Source: Serinicoccus marinus DSM 15273 (lineage in GTDB: Bacteria > Actinomycetota > Actinomycetes > Actinomycetales > Dermatophilaceae). Taken from it: 64,000 bases of DNA. How positions within the stretch are numbered: the first letter of the stretch is position 1; each line of letters starts with the position of its first letter. Below, piece by piece: positions 10,594 to 17,252 of the stretch. Both the position numbers and the translations under genes were made by a program. The stretch lies in the NCBI RefSeq assembly GCF_008386315.1, contig NZ_CP043808.1, positions 1,922,001 through 1,986,000 of the forward strand, written 5' to 3'. Under the pieces are notes generated by a model that searched no databases, was not told the origin of the DNA, and saw only the letters and a list, made by a program, of their open reading frames with translations.

Positions 10594-11495
10594 GTCAGTG
10601 CTCCTCGCTCGGGTTGATCGGGGGCGTCGGGTCGGAGGAGGCGATCATCGCACCCGACGACGAAGTCCCAGGGGTCGGTGCGCACCGTGGACAGGTCGAC
10701 CTGGACGTCGAGCCGGCTGCGCAGCAGCTCGCGCAGCCCCGGCAACCAGAGCCACTCGCTGGCCCAGTGACCCGCGTCGACGAGGTAGGGCGTGGGCGCA
10801 CCACCGGCGCGCTGCGCCGCGCGCGCCTCCTCCCGCGCCTCCAGCGCCGGGTGGTGCCGCAGGTCGGCGGTGACGTAGACGTCGGCCCGCGCCCGCCGGA
10901 CCGCGGCGAACTCGCCGTCACCCGCCCCGCCGAGCAGCGCCACCCGCGAGACCTGACCGTCGGGGTCGCCGCTCACCCGCACGCCCCCGGCACTGGCGGG
11001 CAGGGCCGCGGCCAGCCGCTCGGCGAAGGCGCGCAGGGTCACCGGTTCGGCCAGCTCGCCCACCCGTCCGAGCTCCTGGTCCTCGCTCACCGTCAGCGGT
11101 TCGGTGGCCGCGAGCCCGCAGGCGCTCGCGAGGGCCTGCCCGACCCCCGGGTCGGCCACGTCGGCGTTGGTGTGGGCGCAGTAGAGGGCGACGTCGTTCA
11201 CGAGGAGCTCGGTGACGGTGGCCCCCTTGGCGCTGGTCGTCGCCACCGAGTGGATGCCGCGCAGCAGCAGCGGGTGGTGGGTGATCACCAGGTCGGCGCC
11301 CACCGCGACCGCCTCCGCGACGACGTCCAGCGTGGGGTCCACCGCGAGCAGCACGCGCCGCACCGGCTGCTCGGGGTCACCGGCGACGAGGCCGACCTGG
11401 TCCCAGGACTGCGCGGTCGCCGGGGGGTAGAGCTGCTCCAGGACGGACACGACGTCGGCGAGCCGCACGTCGGCTCCAGGTGCGGTGGCGTTCAC
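10590..11495 (-). CDS. Nif3-like dinuclear metal-centre hexameric protein
   Basis: A 301-residue Nif3/YbgI/YqfO-family protein. Metal ligands are visible in ITHHPLLLRG (about residues 72-81), AHTNAD (about 107-112) and the C-terminal DAGHWASEW. The family forms toroidal hexamers with a dimetal site; GTP cyclohydrolase-like or metal-chaperone roles have been proposed but not settled. The GTG at 11495 starts one base after the 3' end of tRNA-Val, so an internal GTG (VRLADVV) is an alternative start. It is the first gene of a three-gene operon. Confidence 0.88.
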   Translation of the reverse strand: MNATAPGADVRLADVVSVLEQLYPPATAQSWDQVGLVAGDPEQPVRRVLLAVDPTLDVVAEAVAVGADLVITHHPLLLRGIHSVATTSAKGATVTELLVNDVALYCAHTNADVADPGVGQALASACGLAATEPLTVSEDQELGRVGELAEPVTLRAFAERLAAALPASAGGVRVSGDPDGQVSRVALLGGAGDGEFAAVRRARADVYVTADLRHHPALEAREEARAAQRAGGAPTPYLVDAGHWASEWLWLPGLRELLRSRLDVQVDLSTVRTDPWDFVVGCDDRLLRPDAPDQPERGALT

Positions 11496-11496
11496 G

Positions 11497-11569
11497 TGGG
11501 CCCGGCCGGGCTCGAACCGACGACCTACGCGGTGTAAACGCGCTGTTCTACCTTCTGAACTACAGGCCC
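11497..11569 (-). tRNA. tRNA-Val (TAC), hybrid restored by element integration
   Basis: A complete 73-nt cloverleaf without encoded CCA: acceptor GGGCCTG/CGGGCCC, D arm GTTC...GAAC, anticodon loop TTTACAC (anticodon TAC) and T arm with GGTTCGAGCC. The 3' part, from the anticodon arm on, is chromosomal. The 5' part (GTTCAGAAGGTAGAAC) differs from the GCTCAGTTGGTAGAGC kept at 18517-18566 and must come from the integrated element. The functional gene is therefore a chimera, with its 5' flank and promoter supplied by the element. Confidence 0.9.
11520..11542. repeat. attachment site, left (attL core)
   Basis: 23 bp identical to 18517-18539, lying across the anticodon arm and variable region of tRNA-Val. 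The sequences diverge directly on both sides, which defines the crossover core. Together with the integrase next to the other copy this marks a tyrosine-recombinase integration. Confidence 0.9.
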
Positions 11570-11775
11570 AGACAGTGCGCTGACCTGCATCTATGCCGAT
11601 CCAAGCCCGTCCCAAATATTGAGACTTTCGCCAAGATGCGAACCAGATGCGAACATCAGCGAACCGCGACACGCACGATACCTGATTCTTGGCCCGCTCC
11701 CGCTGTTTGCACCCGTTCGCAGCGCGGCGGTGCGCCTGCCCGTCACGACCGCCCCTTCTCACTAACGTTCCTCTT
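11570..11775. other. left-end flank of the element with repeated ATGCGAAC boxes
   Basis: About 206 bp without a gene. ATGCGAAC occurs twice close together (about 11636-11654), with a third partial CGAAC, and again once near the integrase end (about 18390). TGACCTGCAT at 11581-11590 is repeated at 18465-18474 in the same orientation. These are candidate integrase arm-type or excisionase sites. The region must also hold the promoter for the chimeric tRNA-Val on the minus strand; TTGGGA and TAGATG about 16 bp apart are a weak candidate. Confidence 0.45.
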
Positions 11776-12183
11776 ATGGACGACTACTGGACGCAGGTGC
11801 TCGCTGGCCTCACGGTGTTGCTCGTCGTCTACGTGCTCCGGGAAGCCCGAAGCCTGTGGCGCTTCTGGCAAGACGGAGCGGGCCAACGCGCAGATGAGGC
11901 GTTGGAAAAGGCCCGCACCGAGCCAAACACACACATTGCACGGATGGTGGAGCGTTCGGCGGATCAGACATCACACATGATGGTCTTCGTTGCCTCTGTC
12001 ACCGGCACCATCTACGCCGCGATTTTGCCAGGCCTACTAGCAGAGGTTTCAGCATACGTCCTAAGTACCATTGCCGTGCTGGCCGTACTTGCGACCTTCA
12101 TCGACCAAAGATCAATCGCGAAACTATCGCGCCTTATCGCTACAGCCGAGAACATGAAGGAAAAAGACGGTGGAAGCGCCTGA
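11776..12183 (+). CDS. small membrane protein of the element, unknown function
   Basis: A 135-residue protein that I do not recognise. Hydrophobic segments at about residues 7-22 (VLAGLTVLLVVYVL) and about 72-110 (two helices, including VLSTIAVLAVLATFI) suggest three membrane spans. An acidic/basic helical loop (RADEALEKARTEPNTHIARM) lies between them. The ATG at 11776 fits the hydrophobic N terminus, and no clear Shine-Dalgarno is seen. It is transcribed away from the phage genes and overlaps the next gene by 14 bp, so the two form an operon at the edge of the element, where satellites commonly carry cargo such as anti-phage genes. A defence role is inference. Confidence 0.7.
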   Translation: MDDYWTQVLAGLTVLLVVYVLREARSLWRFWQDGAGQRADEALEKARTEPNTHIARMVERSADQTSHMMVFVASVTGTIYAAILPGLLAEVSAYVLSTIAVLAVLATFIDQRSIAKLSRLIATAENMKEKDGGSA

Positions 12184-12676
12184 CCCAGTGTGGTGGTGGT
12201 TAATAACTGCGCTATTCGTCCCGCAACTTGTCGCGCTGCTGATCGTGGCGATGAATCACCGTGGTCAGCGGACACGGGACCACCAACAATGGCTGCGCAA
12301 CAAGCGCCTAGAGGTCTACACTGAGGCGCATGCCTTTTCCTGGATGCTCACGGACAAAATGCTTGATGGGAAGACGCTGACGAAATCAGACTGGGAAACC
12401 CAAAGGCGAATCGAAGCCGCAATTTCCTTGGTGGCATCCTCGCCGGTTCAAGATTATTGGCGCGACACAATCATCCGTGGACAAGGTGTGGACTGGGGCT
12501 TGGATAAGTCCATACCGCCTCCCAAACCACACCCGCCAATGAGCGAAAGGGCAAAAATGAGAGAGGCGCGCATAGATGCTTTCATCAAAGCCAGAGATTT
12601 GACTGAACGACTCATGGTAGATGAGATTCATGCCACCAAGCCCCCAGCGCCTGGTCTTCCAACGGTTGAGAGATAG
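12170..12676 (+). CDS. single-pass membrane protein of the element, unknown function
   Basis: A 168-residue protein that I do not recognise. One N-terminal span (WWWLITALFVPQLVALLIVA, about residues 8-27) is followed by a basic juxtamembrane stretch (NHRGQRTRDHQQWLRNKR) and a soluble, helix-rich cytosolic region of about 130 residues, with a proline-rich patch near SIPPPKPHPP. The GTG start at 12170 lies inside the previous gene, with AAGGAA about 10 bp upstream. The pairing of a three-span protein with a single-span signalling-like protein resembles two-gene cargo modules, but no catalytic motif is visible. Confidence 0.7.
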   Translation: MEAPDPVWWWLITALFVPQLVALLIVAMNHRGQRTRDHQQWLRNKRLEVYTEAHAFSWMLTDKMLDGKTLTKSDWETQRRIEAAISLVASSPVQDYWRDTIIRGQGVDWGLDKSIPPPKPHPPMSERAKMREARIDAFIKARDLTERLMVDEIHATKPPAPGLPTVER

Positions 12677-12773
12677 AGGTACTATTTGGGTTATGGCCCC
12701 GGTGTGTATTTATCTTCACCTCACCGTGCTGTGAAGCCAATTCGGCTAAGCGGGGTGCATACCCAGGGGTCAA
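12677..12773. other. spacer between convergent element genes
   Basis: 97 bp between the rightward membrane-protein pair and the leftward HNH gene. I see no convincing hairpin followed by a T-run and no coding signal. Confidence 0.4.
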
Positions 12774-13217
12774 TCAAGCCCAATCTGGTTTCGGCTGTTC
12801 GATCTTCATAATGTCATCCGCACCAAACGTCACAAGAAAATCATCATCCGACATATAGTACCCGCAATACGGTAGATAGACATGGTGCCTGTGGAAGTAC
12901 CTCATCCATCGTGTCTCGTATGGAAATATCCTTTGTGGGTACTCATCTGATCCGTACCTCGACTTGATGACCTTTGGCTGCCTGCCTTCGCGCTTGCTTG
13001 CATTGCATCGTGCATGCACCAATTGACAATTGTCCTCATCGAACTCTGCTCCCCCTTTGGATACCGGAATGATGTGATCGACTTGCGGGCCGAAAGGATG
13101 GTTGCCCGGCAATGTCATATTGACTCTGGTCAGACACAAAGCGCAAAGATCAGTGTTGACGTCCCTGAGGAACTTCTTCCTAAAATTGATCCATTCGTTT
13201 GTTGCTGTTCTGCTCAT
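12774..13217 (-). CDS. HNH endonuclease
   Basis: A 147-residue HNH nuclease. CALC (about residues 25-28) and HARCNASKR near residue 70 form the zinc-binding pairs. DHIIPVSKGG (about 47-56) supplies the catalytic histidine, with the asparagine in EDNCQLVHARCN. A GAGGA Shine-Dalgarno lies just upstream of the ATG. In phages and satellites a small HNH protein beside the capsid gene often assists terminase-dependent DNA packaging; that role here is inferred from position. It lies 80 bp downstream of the capsid gene on the same strand. Confidence 0.88.
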   Translation of the reverse strand: MSRTATNEWINFRKKFLRDVNTDLCALCLTRVNMTLPGNHPFGPQVDHIIPVSKGGAEFDEDNCQLVHARCNASKREGRQPKVIKSRYGSDEYPQRIFPYETRWMRYFHRHHVYLPYCGYYMSDDDFLVTFGADDIMKIEQPKPDWA

Positions 13218-13297
13218 TCATCCTCGCTCTTTTCTCTCGCTCTGAATTGGATTTGACCTACCCCCGGCAGAGCGAGTCGCCGGGGGTAGGTGCTTGG

Positions 13298-14090
13298 TCA
13301 CGCTGCGGTGCTGATGCGCACGAGGCGGTTACCGTGAACAACGGTCCAGCCTGAGCGGAAGTCAACGCGGATCGCGACGGCATCCCTGTTGAATGCGTAG
13401 TCGTTGCTGCGCGCTACGCGCACCTGACCTGCTGCGCTGACGACGGCAGTCGTAGACCCAACCAGGATGCTGTCTGCTGGCATGGCGTTGGTGACGTGGA
13501 CTGGAAGCCCATAGAGCACCGGCTCTGCCATGAGCGGCACGTTGGAGCCGGTCCCGGCCTTCAAGGCTGCGAGGTCTGCCATAGCGGACGGTGCGGCCAA
13601 GATGTAGTCGGCATTCGCTCCTGCCTCCGCAATCCCCCACACGGCTGCTGACAGGGCGTCCAGGTTGTCCCCTAGCGCTCCCCCATCCGTGATACCGGCG
13701 TCGTTCAGCATGCCTGCTGGCGCTGCTGCGTTGCCTAGTAGGGCGGCGTTGGCCTTGTTGGAGAGGTGCGTGCCAGTTCCCCGGCAGTAGGTCACTGGCG
13801 CTGTTGCGGTCCAACTCGTTGGACACGATGACCAGCGCGCCGACCTTGTGCGTGTTGACGACAACTTCTGAGAGTGCGCCTTCCTGCTCGGTGAACTCTG
13901 CACCTTCGGCTACGAACTCAGTATCAACGTCATTGACGGTCGGCACTCGCAGGGAAACTTCGTCTCCTTCGACGGCACCGGCGACCGTGGTGATTTCCGA
14001 GATTAATAGATTTGGCAGCACATCTGCTGCTACGAAGCCTTGCACATCGGGTGCCCAGGCTTTGCCACTGTTTGTGGTTGTGTTTGTCAT
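13298..14090 (-). pseudogene. HK97-like phage major capsid protein, one-base frameshift
   Basis: From the ATG at 14090 (preceded by AAAGGA) the frame encodes AADVLPNLLISEITTVAG, VSLRVPTVNDVD, ALSEVVVNTHKVGALVIVSNEL, a classic HK97-fold N-terminal arm and P-domain pattern. It then loses the frame. The other frame supplies NKANAALLGNAAAPAGML, YILAAPSAMADLAALK and the C-terminal VDFRSGWTVVHGNRLVRI. Removing one G from the GGGG run (13789-13792 on the plus strand) joins the halves into a seamless protein of about 263 residues. It is the only virion structural gene in the element. It could be a true mutation, a sequencing error or programmed slippage. Confidence 0.8.
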
Positions 14091-14366
14091 TATGGATTTC
14101 CTTTACTTTTCGAAAGTTTAACGTCGCAATGGACGGGCAGGCGTAGCCTGCCTTCAACCTTCGCTTTTCAAGGACAAATCGAAGTCTAAACCGGACGTCC
14201 GTGGTTTTGTCAAAACCAAGTGAAAACTACCCATGCATGTGGTGATACAACTAGAGGCGGGGAGCCGAAGCCCCCCGCCCCCAACAAAAAGAGAAATGCT
14301 AGATATTAGCCAGCATTCGCCTGATAAGGCTAACTCTATTGTATCACGATTCTTGCAATTGGGTGG
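14091..14366. promoter_or_regulatory. capsid-gene upstream region with perfect inverted repeats
   Basis: 276 bp without a gene between the ATPase operon and the capsid gene. It holds GGCAGGC/GCCTGCC (14136-14152), GGTTTTG/CAAAACC (14203-14217) and a GC-rich hairpin at 14256-14279 that is listed separately. On the minus strand the first two lie in the capsid leader. They could be repressor or activator sites for late expression, or mRNA hairpins. Confidence 0.45.
14256..14279 (-). terminator. probable terminator after the ATPase operon
   Basis: On the minus strand GGCGGGGGGC and GCTCCCCGCC form a 10-bp stem (one mismatch) around a TTCG tetraloop, followed by TCTAGTTGTAT. It lies about 90 bp after the 54-residue gene and before the capsid leader, so it would separate early replication genes from the capsid gene. 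Confidence 0.5.
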
Positions 14367-14531
14367 TCATTCACAATCCCTTCCCATCCATTCATGGTTC
14401 ATTGGATAAGCGTGAAACGCTTTGTGAATGTCAACCATCGTCAGGCCTTCGTTTAGCAATGACTGCTCCCAATTCTCGACGTCGTTATCAATCATTTGTG
14501 AGATAACGAATCCTAGACGTTCATAATTCAT
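14367..14531 (-). CDS. 54-residue hypothetical protein of the element
   Basis: A small acidic helical protein (MNYERLGFVISQMIDNDVEN...), not recognised. AAAGGAGG lies 8 bp before the ATG at 14531, a strong Shine-Dalgarno. That ATG overlaps the stop of the preceding 47-residue gene (ATGA), so it is the last gene of the four-gene leftward operon. No nucleic-acid-binding motif is evident. Confidence 0.7.
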   Translation of the reverse strand: MNYERLGFVISQMIDNDVENWEQSLLNEGLTMVDIHKAFHAYPMNHEWMGRDCE

Positions 14532-14671
14532 AGTCCTACCTCCTTTCTCGCGCAACGCATCTCTACAGCGATATGCCGCCATTTGGCTGCCAGGGTCACG
14601 TATAGAGCGTCGCCAGGACGATCCGCGTACAGCCTGAACTGCTCATGCCCAACACACGCGGCGCAGGTCAT
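14528..14671 (-). CDS. 47-residue CxxC protein of the element
   Basis: A small basic protein starting MTCAACVGHEQF. The CAAC pair and following C/H residues could bind zinc, but only one CxxC is present. The ATG at 14671 overlaps the ATPase stop (ATGA), with GGGAGG upstream. The function is unknown; a DNA-binding accessory of the ATPase is possible from context only. Confidence 0.65.
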   Translation of the reverse strand: MTCAACVGHEQFRLYADRPGDALYVTLAAKWRHIAVEMRCARKEVGL

Positions 14672-15867
14672 GCGCCCTCCCCCTCGTCGCGGAAGTCGTC
14701 GATGTTCTCCCACACCCACAGCCCTCGTGACGGGCTGGTGAAGTTGCAGACGTCCAGCGCGCTACGTACGCGCTCCCAGTTGCGAGCGTCATGCTTGGCG
14801 TGAGCGTTCGCCTCGCGCAGCCCTAGGGCTACGACAATCTGAGCGGTCGTGACCGGCTCAGACCAGTCCAGGGCTAGCAGCATGCCTATGCGGGCGTCTC
14901 GCGCCCGTGTGAGGCCTTCCAGCACCACCTTGGGGACTCGGTGACCAATCTCGTCCGTGCCAAACGCTGCGTGCAAGTCACCAGCTTCAACGGGCCGTAC
15001 CCTCAGGACGCGCTCGTGCTCCCACTCCTCGCCCGTGGCGTTGCCCGTGCCGACGATGGTGTGAACGCGGGTGCCATCGTGGCGGCTTACATTGAGTCGA
15101 AGCGCGTGGCGTGCGCGGTCGAACCGGCCCGTGCTTCCCTTAATCTGTGAGTTATCACCCTTCTTTGTGTGGGTGACGTCGATGAAGGCATCCTTCTCGC
15201 CCAGAGCGGACTCAATGTCTCCGATAAGTAGTTTCCAATGCTGATTCTGCACCGTGTCAGTTCCGCCATAGACTCGGAGCCTTTGGCTCGGGATGGACCC
15301 TTGGATATCCTCTGTGATGTAAAGCGTTGGAATTCCGTCCCCACGCAAGCGTTCAATAATTCCTACCAAGTCGAATTCGACTATATAGGCTTGATCGCCC
15401 GACCCGCTGCGCTTCTTCTGCTCATATCGAGCGGCAAACTCATTTGTGATTCCGTTCAGATCGAAGGTCTTATAGAGGTTGATCAAAGTCTCTTGCTCGG
15501 CATTCGATTCTTTGAGAACGAATCTCTTTGCTTCTTCGCTCGCATCCCAATCAAAGGCATGCATGTTTTCCAACTTGATGGGCATAGCGTCGAAGTATGC
15601 GATGCGTTGCGGGTCAAAATTGTGAGCAGCGGCGTAGACCCGTAGATCGACGGGCGTAGTCTCTTGTCCTGGCGAGACAAAGACGATTCGCTCAATTCCT
15701 CCTTCGAGCGCCTTGGGAATAATATGCCCGGCAATGAATGTAGACTTTCCGGCTCCCTTGTCGCCATAGAGCAGATGATACCGACCCTGTTCCAAACAGC
15801 CCGGAATAATCCAGGTGCGATTGGGTATTGGAATGTTGGGGATGATGTATTGGGTAAGGTCTGTCAT
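14668..15867 (-). CDS. RepA/RecA-like AAA ATPase, probable replication protein
   Basis: A 399-residue protein with Walker A GDKGAGKST (about residues 35-43) and a hydrophobic IVFVSPG strand after it. A Walker B-like strand reads TLYITEDI, and a DVTHTKKGDNSQIKGSTG stretch resembles the sensor/loop region of RepA-type hexameric helicases and AAA_25 proteins. The C-terminal about 80 residues look like a winged helix (TTAQIVVALGLREANAH). RepA-like ATPases in phages and satellites unwind or prime element DNA. It sits next to the iteron-like field and is coupled by ATGA overlaps at both ends. The exact family should be confirmed. Confidence 0.75.
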   Translation of the reverse strand: MTDLTQYIIPNIPIPNRTWIIPGCLEQGRYHLLYGDKGAGKSTFIAGHIIPKALEGGIERIVFVSPGQETTPVDLRVYAAAHNFDPQRIAYFDAMPIKLENMHAFDWDASEEAKRFVLKESNAEQETLINLYKTFDLNGITNEFAARYEQKKRSGSGDQAYIVEFDLVGIIERLRGDGIPTLYITEDIQGSIPSQRLRVYGGTDTVQNQHWKLLIGDIESALGEKDAFIDVTHTKKGDNSQIKGSTGRFDRARHALRLNVSRHDGTRVHTIVGTGNATGEEWEHERVLRVRPVEAGDLHAAFGTDEIGHRVPKVVLEGLTRARDARIGMLLALDWSEPVTTAQIVVALGLREANAHAKHDARNWERVRSALDVCNFTSPSRGLWVWENIDDFRDEGEGA

Positions 15868-16058
15868 TCAGATTTCACCTTCACCCATGTGCCGTAGCCC
15901 ACCCAGACGGCGGGGTAACCGATCTGCCTGAGCCTTGTTTCAATATTTCGCTTCATGCCACTGCTGTCCGCAAGATAAAGGGCTTCCGCCATGGCAGGCG
16001 TGCCTGCCGTCTCATTATTCGCAAACAGGGCATCAAGTCGTGCTTCTAGTATTTCCAT
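15864..16058 (-). CDS. 64-residue hypothetical protein, first gene of the replication operon
   Basis: An acidic helical N-terminal half (MEILEARLDALFANNETAG) and a basic, aromatic C-terminal half (RLRQIGYPAVWVGYGTWVKVK). Not recognised. AAGGAG lies about 8 bp before the ATG at 16058, and its stop overlaps the ATPase start. Being first in the operon and next to the repeat field, it could be a small regulator or excisionase, but no helix-turn-helix is clear. Confidence 0.65.
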   Translation of the reverse strand: MEILEARLDALFANNETAGTPAMAEALYLADSSGMKRNIETRLRQIGYPAVWVGYGTWVKVKSE

Positions 16059-16103
16059 ATTCGATTCTCCTTAATGTATTTTGCCCTTTCAAGCAATGAG
16101 TCC

Positions 16104-16133
16104 ATTGTAGCATGAAGTCGACGTAGTGACCAA
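16104..16133 (-). promoter_or_regulatory. candidate promoter of the replication operon
   Basis: On the minus strand a TTGGTC -35 (16133-16128) and TACAAT -10 (16109-16104) are 18 bp apart, about 46 bp upstream of the 64-residue gene. They lie at the edge of the GGTGATA repeats, so repeat binding could regulate this promoter. Confidence 0.4.
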
Positions 16134-16191
16134 ACTCTACGAAGTATTCTTGGAATTATTAGAGAATGCTGTCTGCTGCGTCATGTATGGG

Positions 16192-16539
16192 GGTGACAAG
16201 GGTGATAGTGGTGATAGCCGCATGAAAACAAAGGAAGCGAGGGTGATAGCAAAGGTGATAAGGGTGATAGGGATAGATGGTAACCCATTAGAGGGTGTTG
16301 GACTATCAAAGCAAAGAAAGATCACCCACTCGCAAGACAAAGGCTCAAGAAAAGGTAAAGTCTCTAAATCCATCTATCTCCGAAAACCCTTACTGGATTA
16401 GACAATCTTCTCTTTGCCTACTGATTCCGTTTAACATCCGCCAGGCTTGGCTTATCACCCTACTATCACCCAGGCATTTCGCATAAGACCGGGGTTATCA
16501 CCCTTATCACCCTTGTCACCTAGGTATAGGTGGGTGATG
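16192..16539. repeat. iteron-like repeat field, candidate replication origin
   Basis: GGTGATA/GGTGACA heptamers occur at 16192, 16201, 16210, 16242, 16254 and 16263, mostly at 9-bp steps. After an AT-rich stretch the reverse complement TATCACC/TGTCACC occurs at 16453, 16464, 16496, 16505 and 16514, again with 9-bp steps, and a lone GGTGATG lies at 16533. The two arrays face each other around about 180 bp of low-GC DNA, beside the RepA-like ATPase operon. This is the layout of an iteron origin, though operator arrays for a regulator remain possible. Confidence 0.6.
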
Positions 16540-16562
16540 CCGCCTTATTGCCCTGTGCTTGC

Positions 16563-16620
16563 TATAATAGGAATGGATGATGTATTGGGTTGTCATTAGG
16601 CGCGGGAAACCGCGTCTTTG
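16563..16620 (+). promoter_or_regulatory. extended -10 promoter and short hairpin
   Basis: TGCTATAAT, a perfect extended -10, ends at 16568 and points rightward. Downstream lies GCGCGGGAAACCGCG, a small hairpin. No open reading frame of plausible content follows before the Lsr2-like gene on the other strand, so a short untranslated RNA, such as a replication-control RNA, is possible. Confidence 0.35.
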
Positions 16621-16716
16621 GCATTTATGGGCACACTATCCCTTTGTCCAGGAATGTCTATCGCTGCGGTCTGGTCGTGACGTCGGATTTTTCACATTCA
16701 GTACAAAACACATTGC

Positions 16717-16745
16717 TTGACATTAGCGTAAAGTATGTTGATATT
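16717..16745 (+). promoter_or_regulatory. candidate rightward promoter
   Basis: TTGACA (16717-16722) and GATATT (16740-16745) are spaced 17 bp apart in AT-rich DNA. Transcription would run antisense into the Lsr2-like gene, and no sense gene is apparent. Confidence 0.35.
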
Positions 16746-16841
16746 GTCTCTGTAACGGATGATGAATAAGTGACCGCCCTAGACCGCTCTAGGGCCTCAG
16801 AAGTCGCTCAGAAGGGCGTACAGCGGCCTATTTGGGCACAA

Positions 16842-16876
16842 AGAACTCCCCCAGCCTTGCGACTAGGGGAGATTCT
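16842..16876 (-). terminator. probable terminator of the Lsr2-like gene
   Basis: On the minus strand AGAATCTCCCC and GGGGGAGTTCT form a hairpin with a short loop, followed by TTTGTG, starting 8 bp after the stop codon at 16884. Confidence 0.5.
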
Positions 16877-16883
16877 TCGGTAC

Positions 16884-17216
16884 TCAGTGCGCGGCGTCGT
16901 ACTCCGCGATTACGTCCGCGCTAATACGGCCAACGTCGCTCACATCCTTGCCCTGCTCCTTTGCCCACCTTCTGATTTCCGGAAGGTCTGGTCGCGAAGC
17001 AGTCTTGCGGCTAGACGTGGTTGGGGTGCTACCTCGGTTACTCTCGCGCTCCGCTCCGTCCAGCACCGGATCAAGGAAGTCCGTCATCTTCTTCATGCCC
17101 TTATCGGACAGATATAGGTTGTAGGTCGCTCCCTGCCAGGAGAGGGTGACCGGCTTGACACCTTCCGGCAGGTCTTCTCCGGTCACGTCGCAAACGTAGG
17201 TGACTTTGCGTCCCAT
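16884..17216 (-). CDS. Lsr2-like nucleoid-associated protein
   Basis: 110 residues. The C-terminal about 40 residues (LPEIRRWAKEQGKDVSDVGR followed by ISADVIAEYDAA) match the Lsr2 DNA-binding domain, where the AT-hook-like RGR is replaced by VGR. The N-terminal half (TYVCDVTGEDLP, VTLSWQGATYNLYLSDKG) resembles the Lsr2 dimerisation domain. Lsr2 silences AT-rich foreign DNA in actinobacteria; element-borne versions may silence the element or counter host Lsr2. GAGAGGA lies upstream of the ATG. It is transcribed from the same strand as, and just after, the integrase gene. Confidence 0.8.
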   Translation of the reverse strand: MGRKVTYVCDVTGEDLPEGVKPVTLSWQGATYNLYLSDKGMKKMTDFLDPVLDGAERESNRGSTPTTSSRKTASRPDLPEIRRWAKEQGKDVSDVGRISADVIAEYDAAH

Positions 17217-17252
17217 GTGTTGATCCTCTCGATAGTCCGTCTCAGCGCGACT

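Noticed and set aside
16126..16401. 91-codon plus-strand frame running through the GGTGATA repeats
   Set aside because: Its sequence is dictated by the repeats, has no Shine-Dalgarno and resembles no protein; the repeat field explains it better.
16192..16539. Possible CRISPR array
   Set aside because: The repeats are 7 bp with 2-5 bp gaps and occur in two orientations; no 24-37 bp repeats with unique spacers and no cas genes.
16770..17117. Plus-strand frame opposite the Lsr2-like gene
   Set aside because: The minus strand has a recognisable Lsr2-type protein with a Shine-Dalgarno and terminator; the opposite frame has none.
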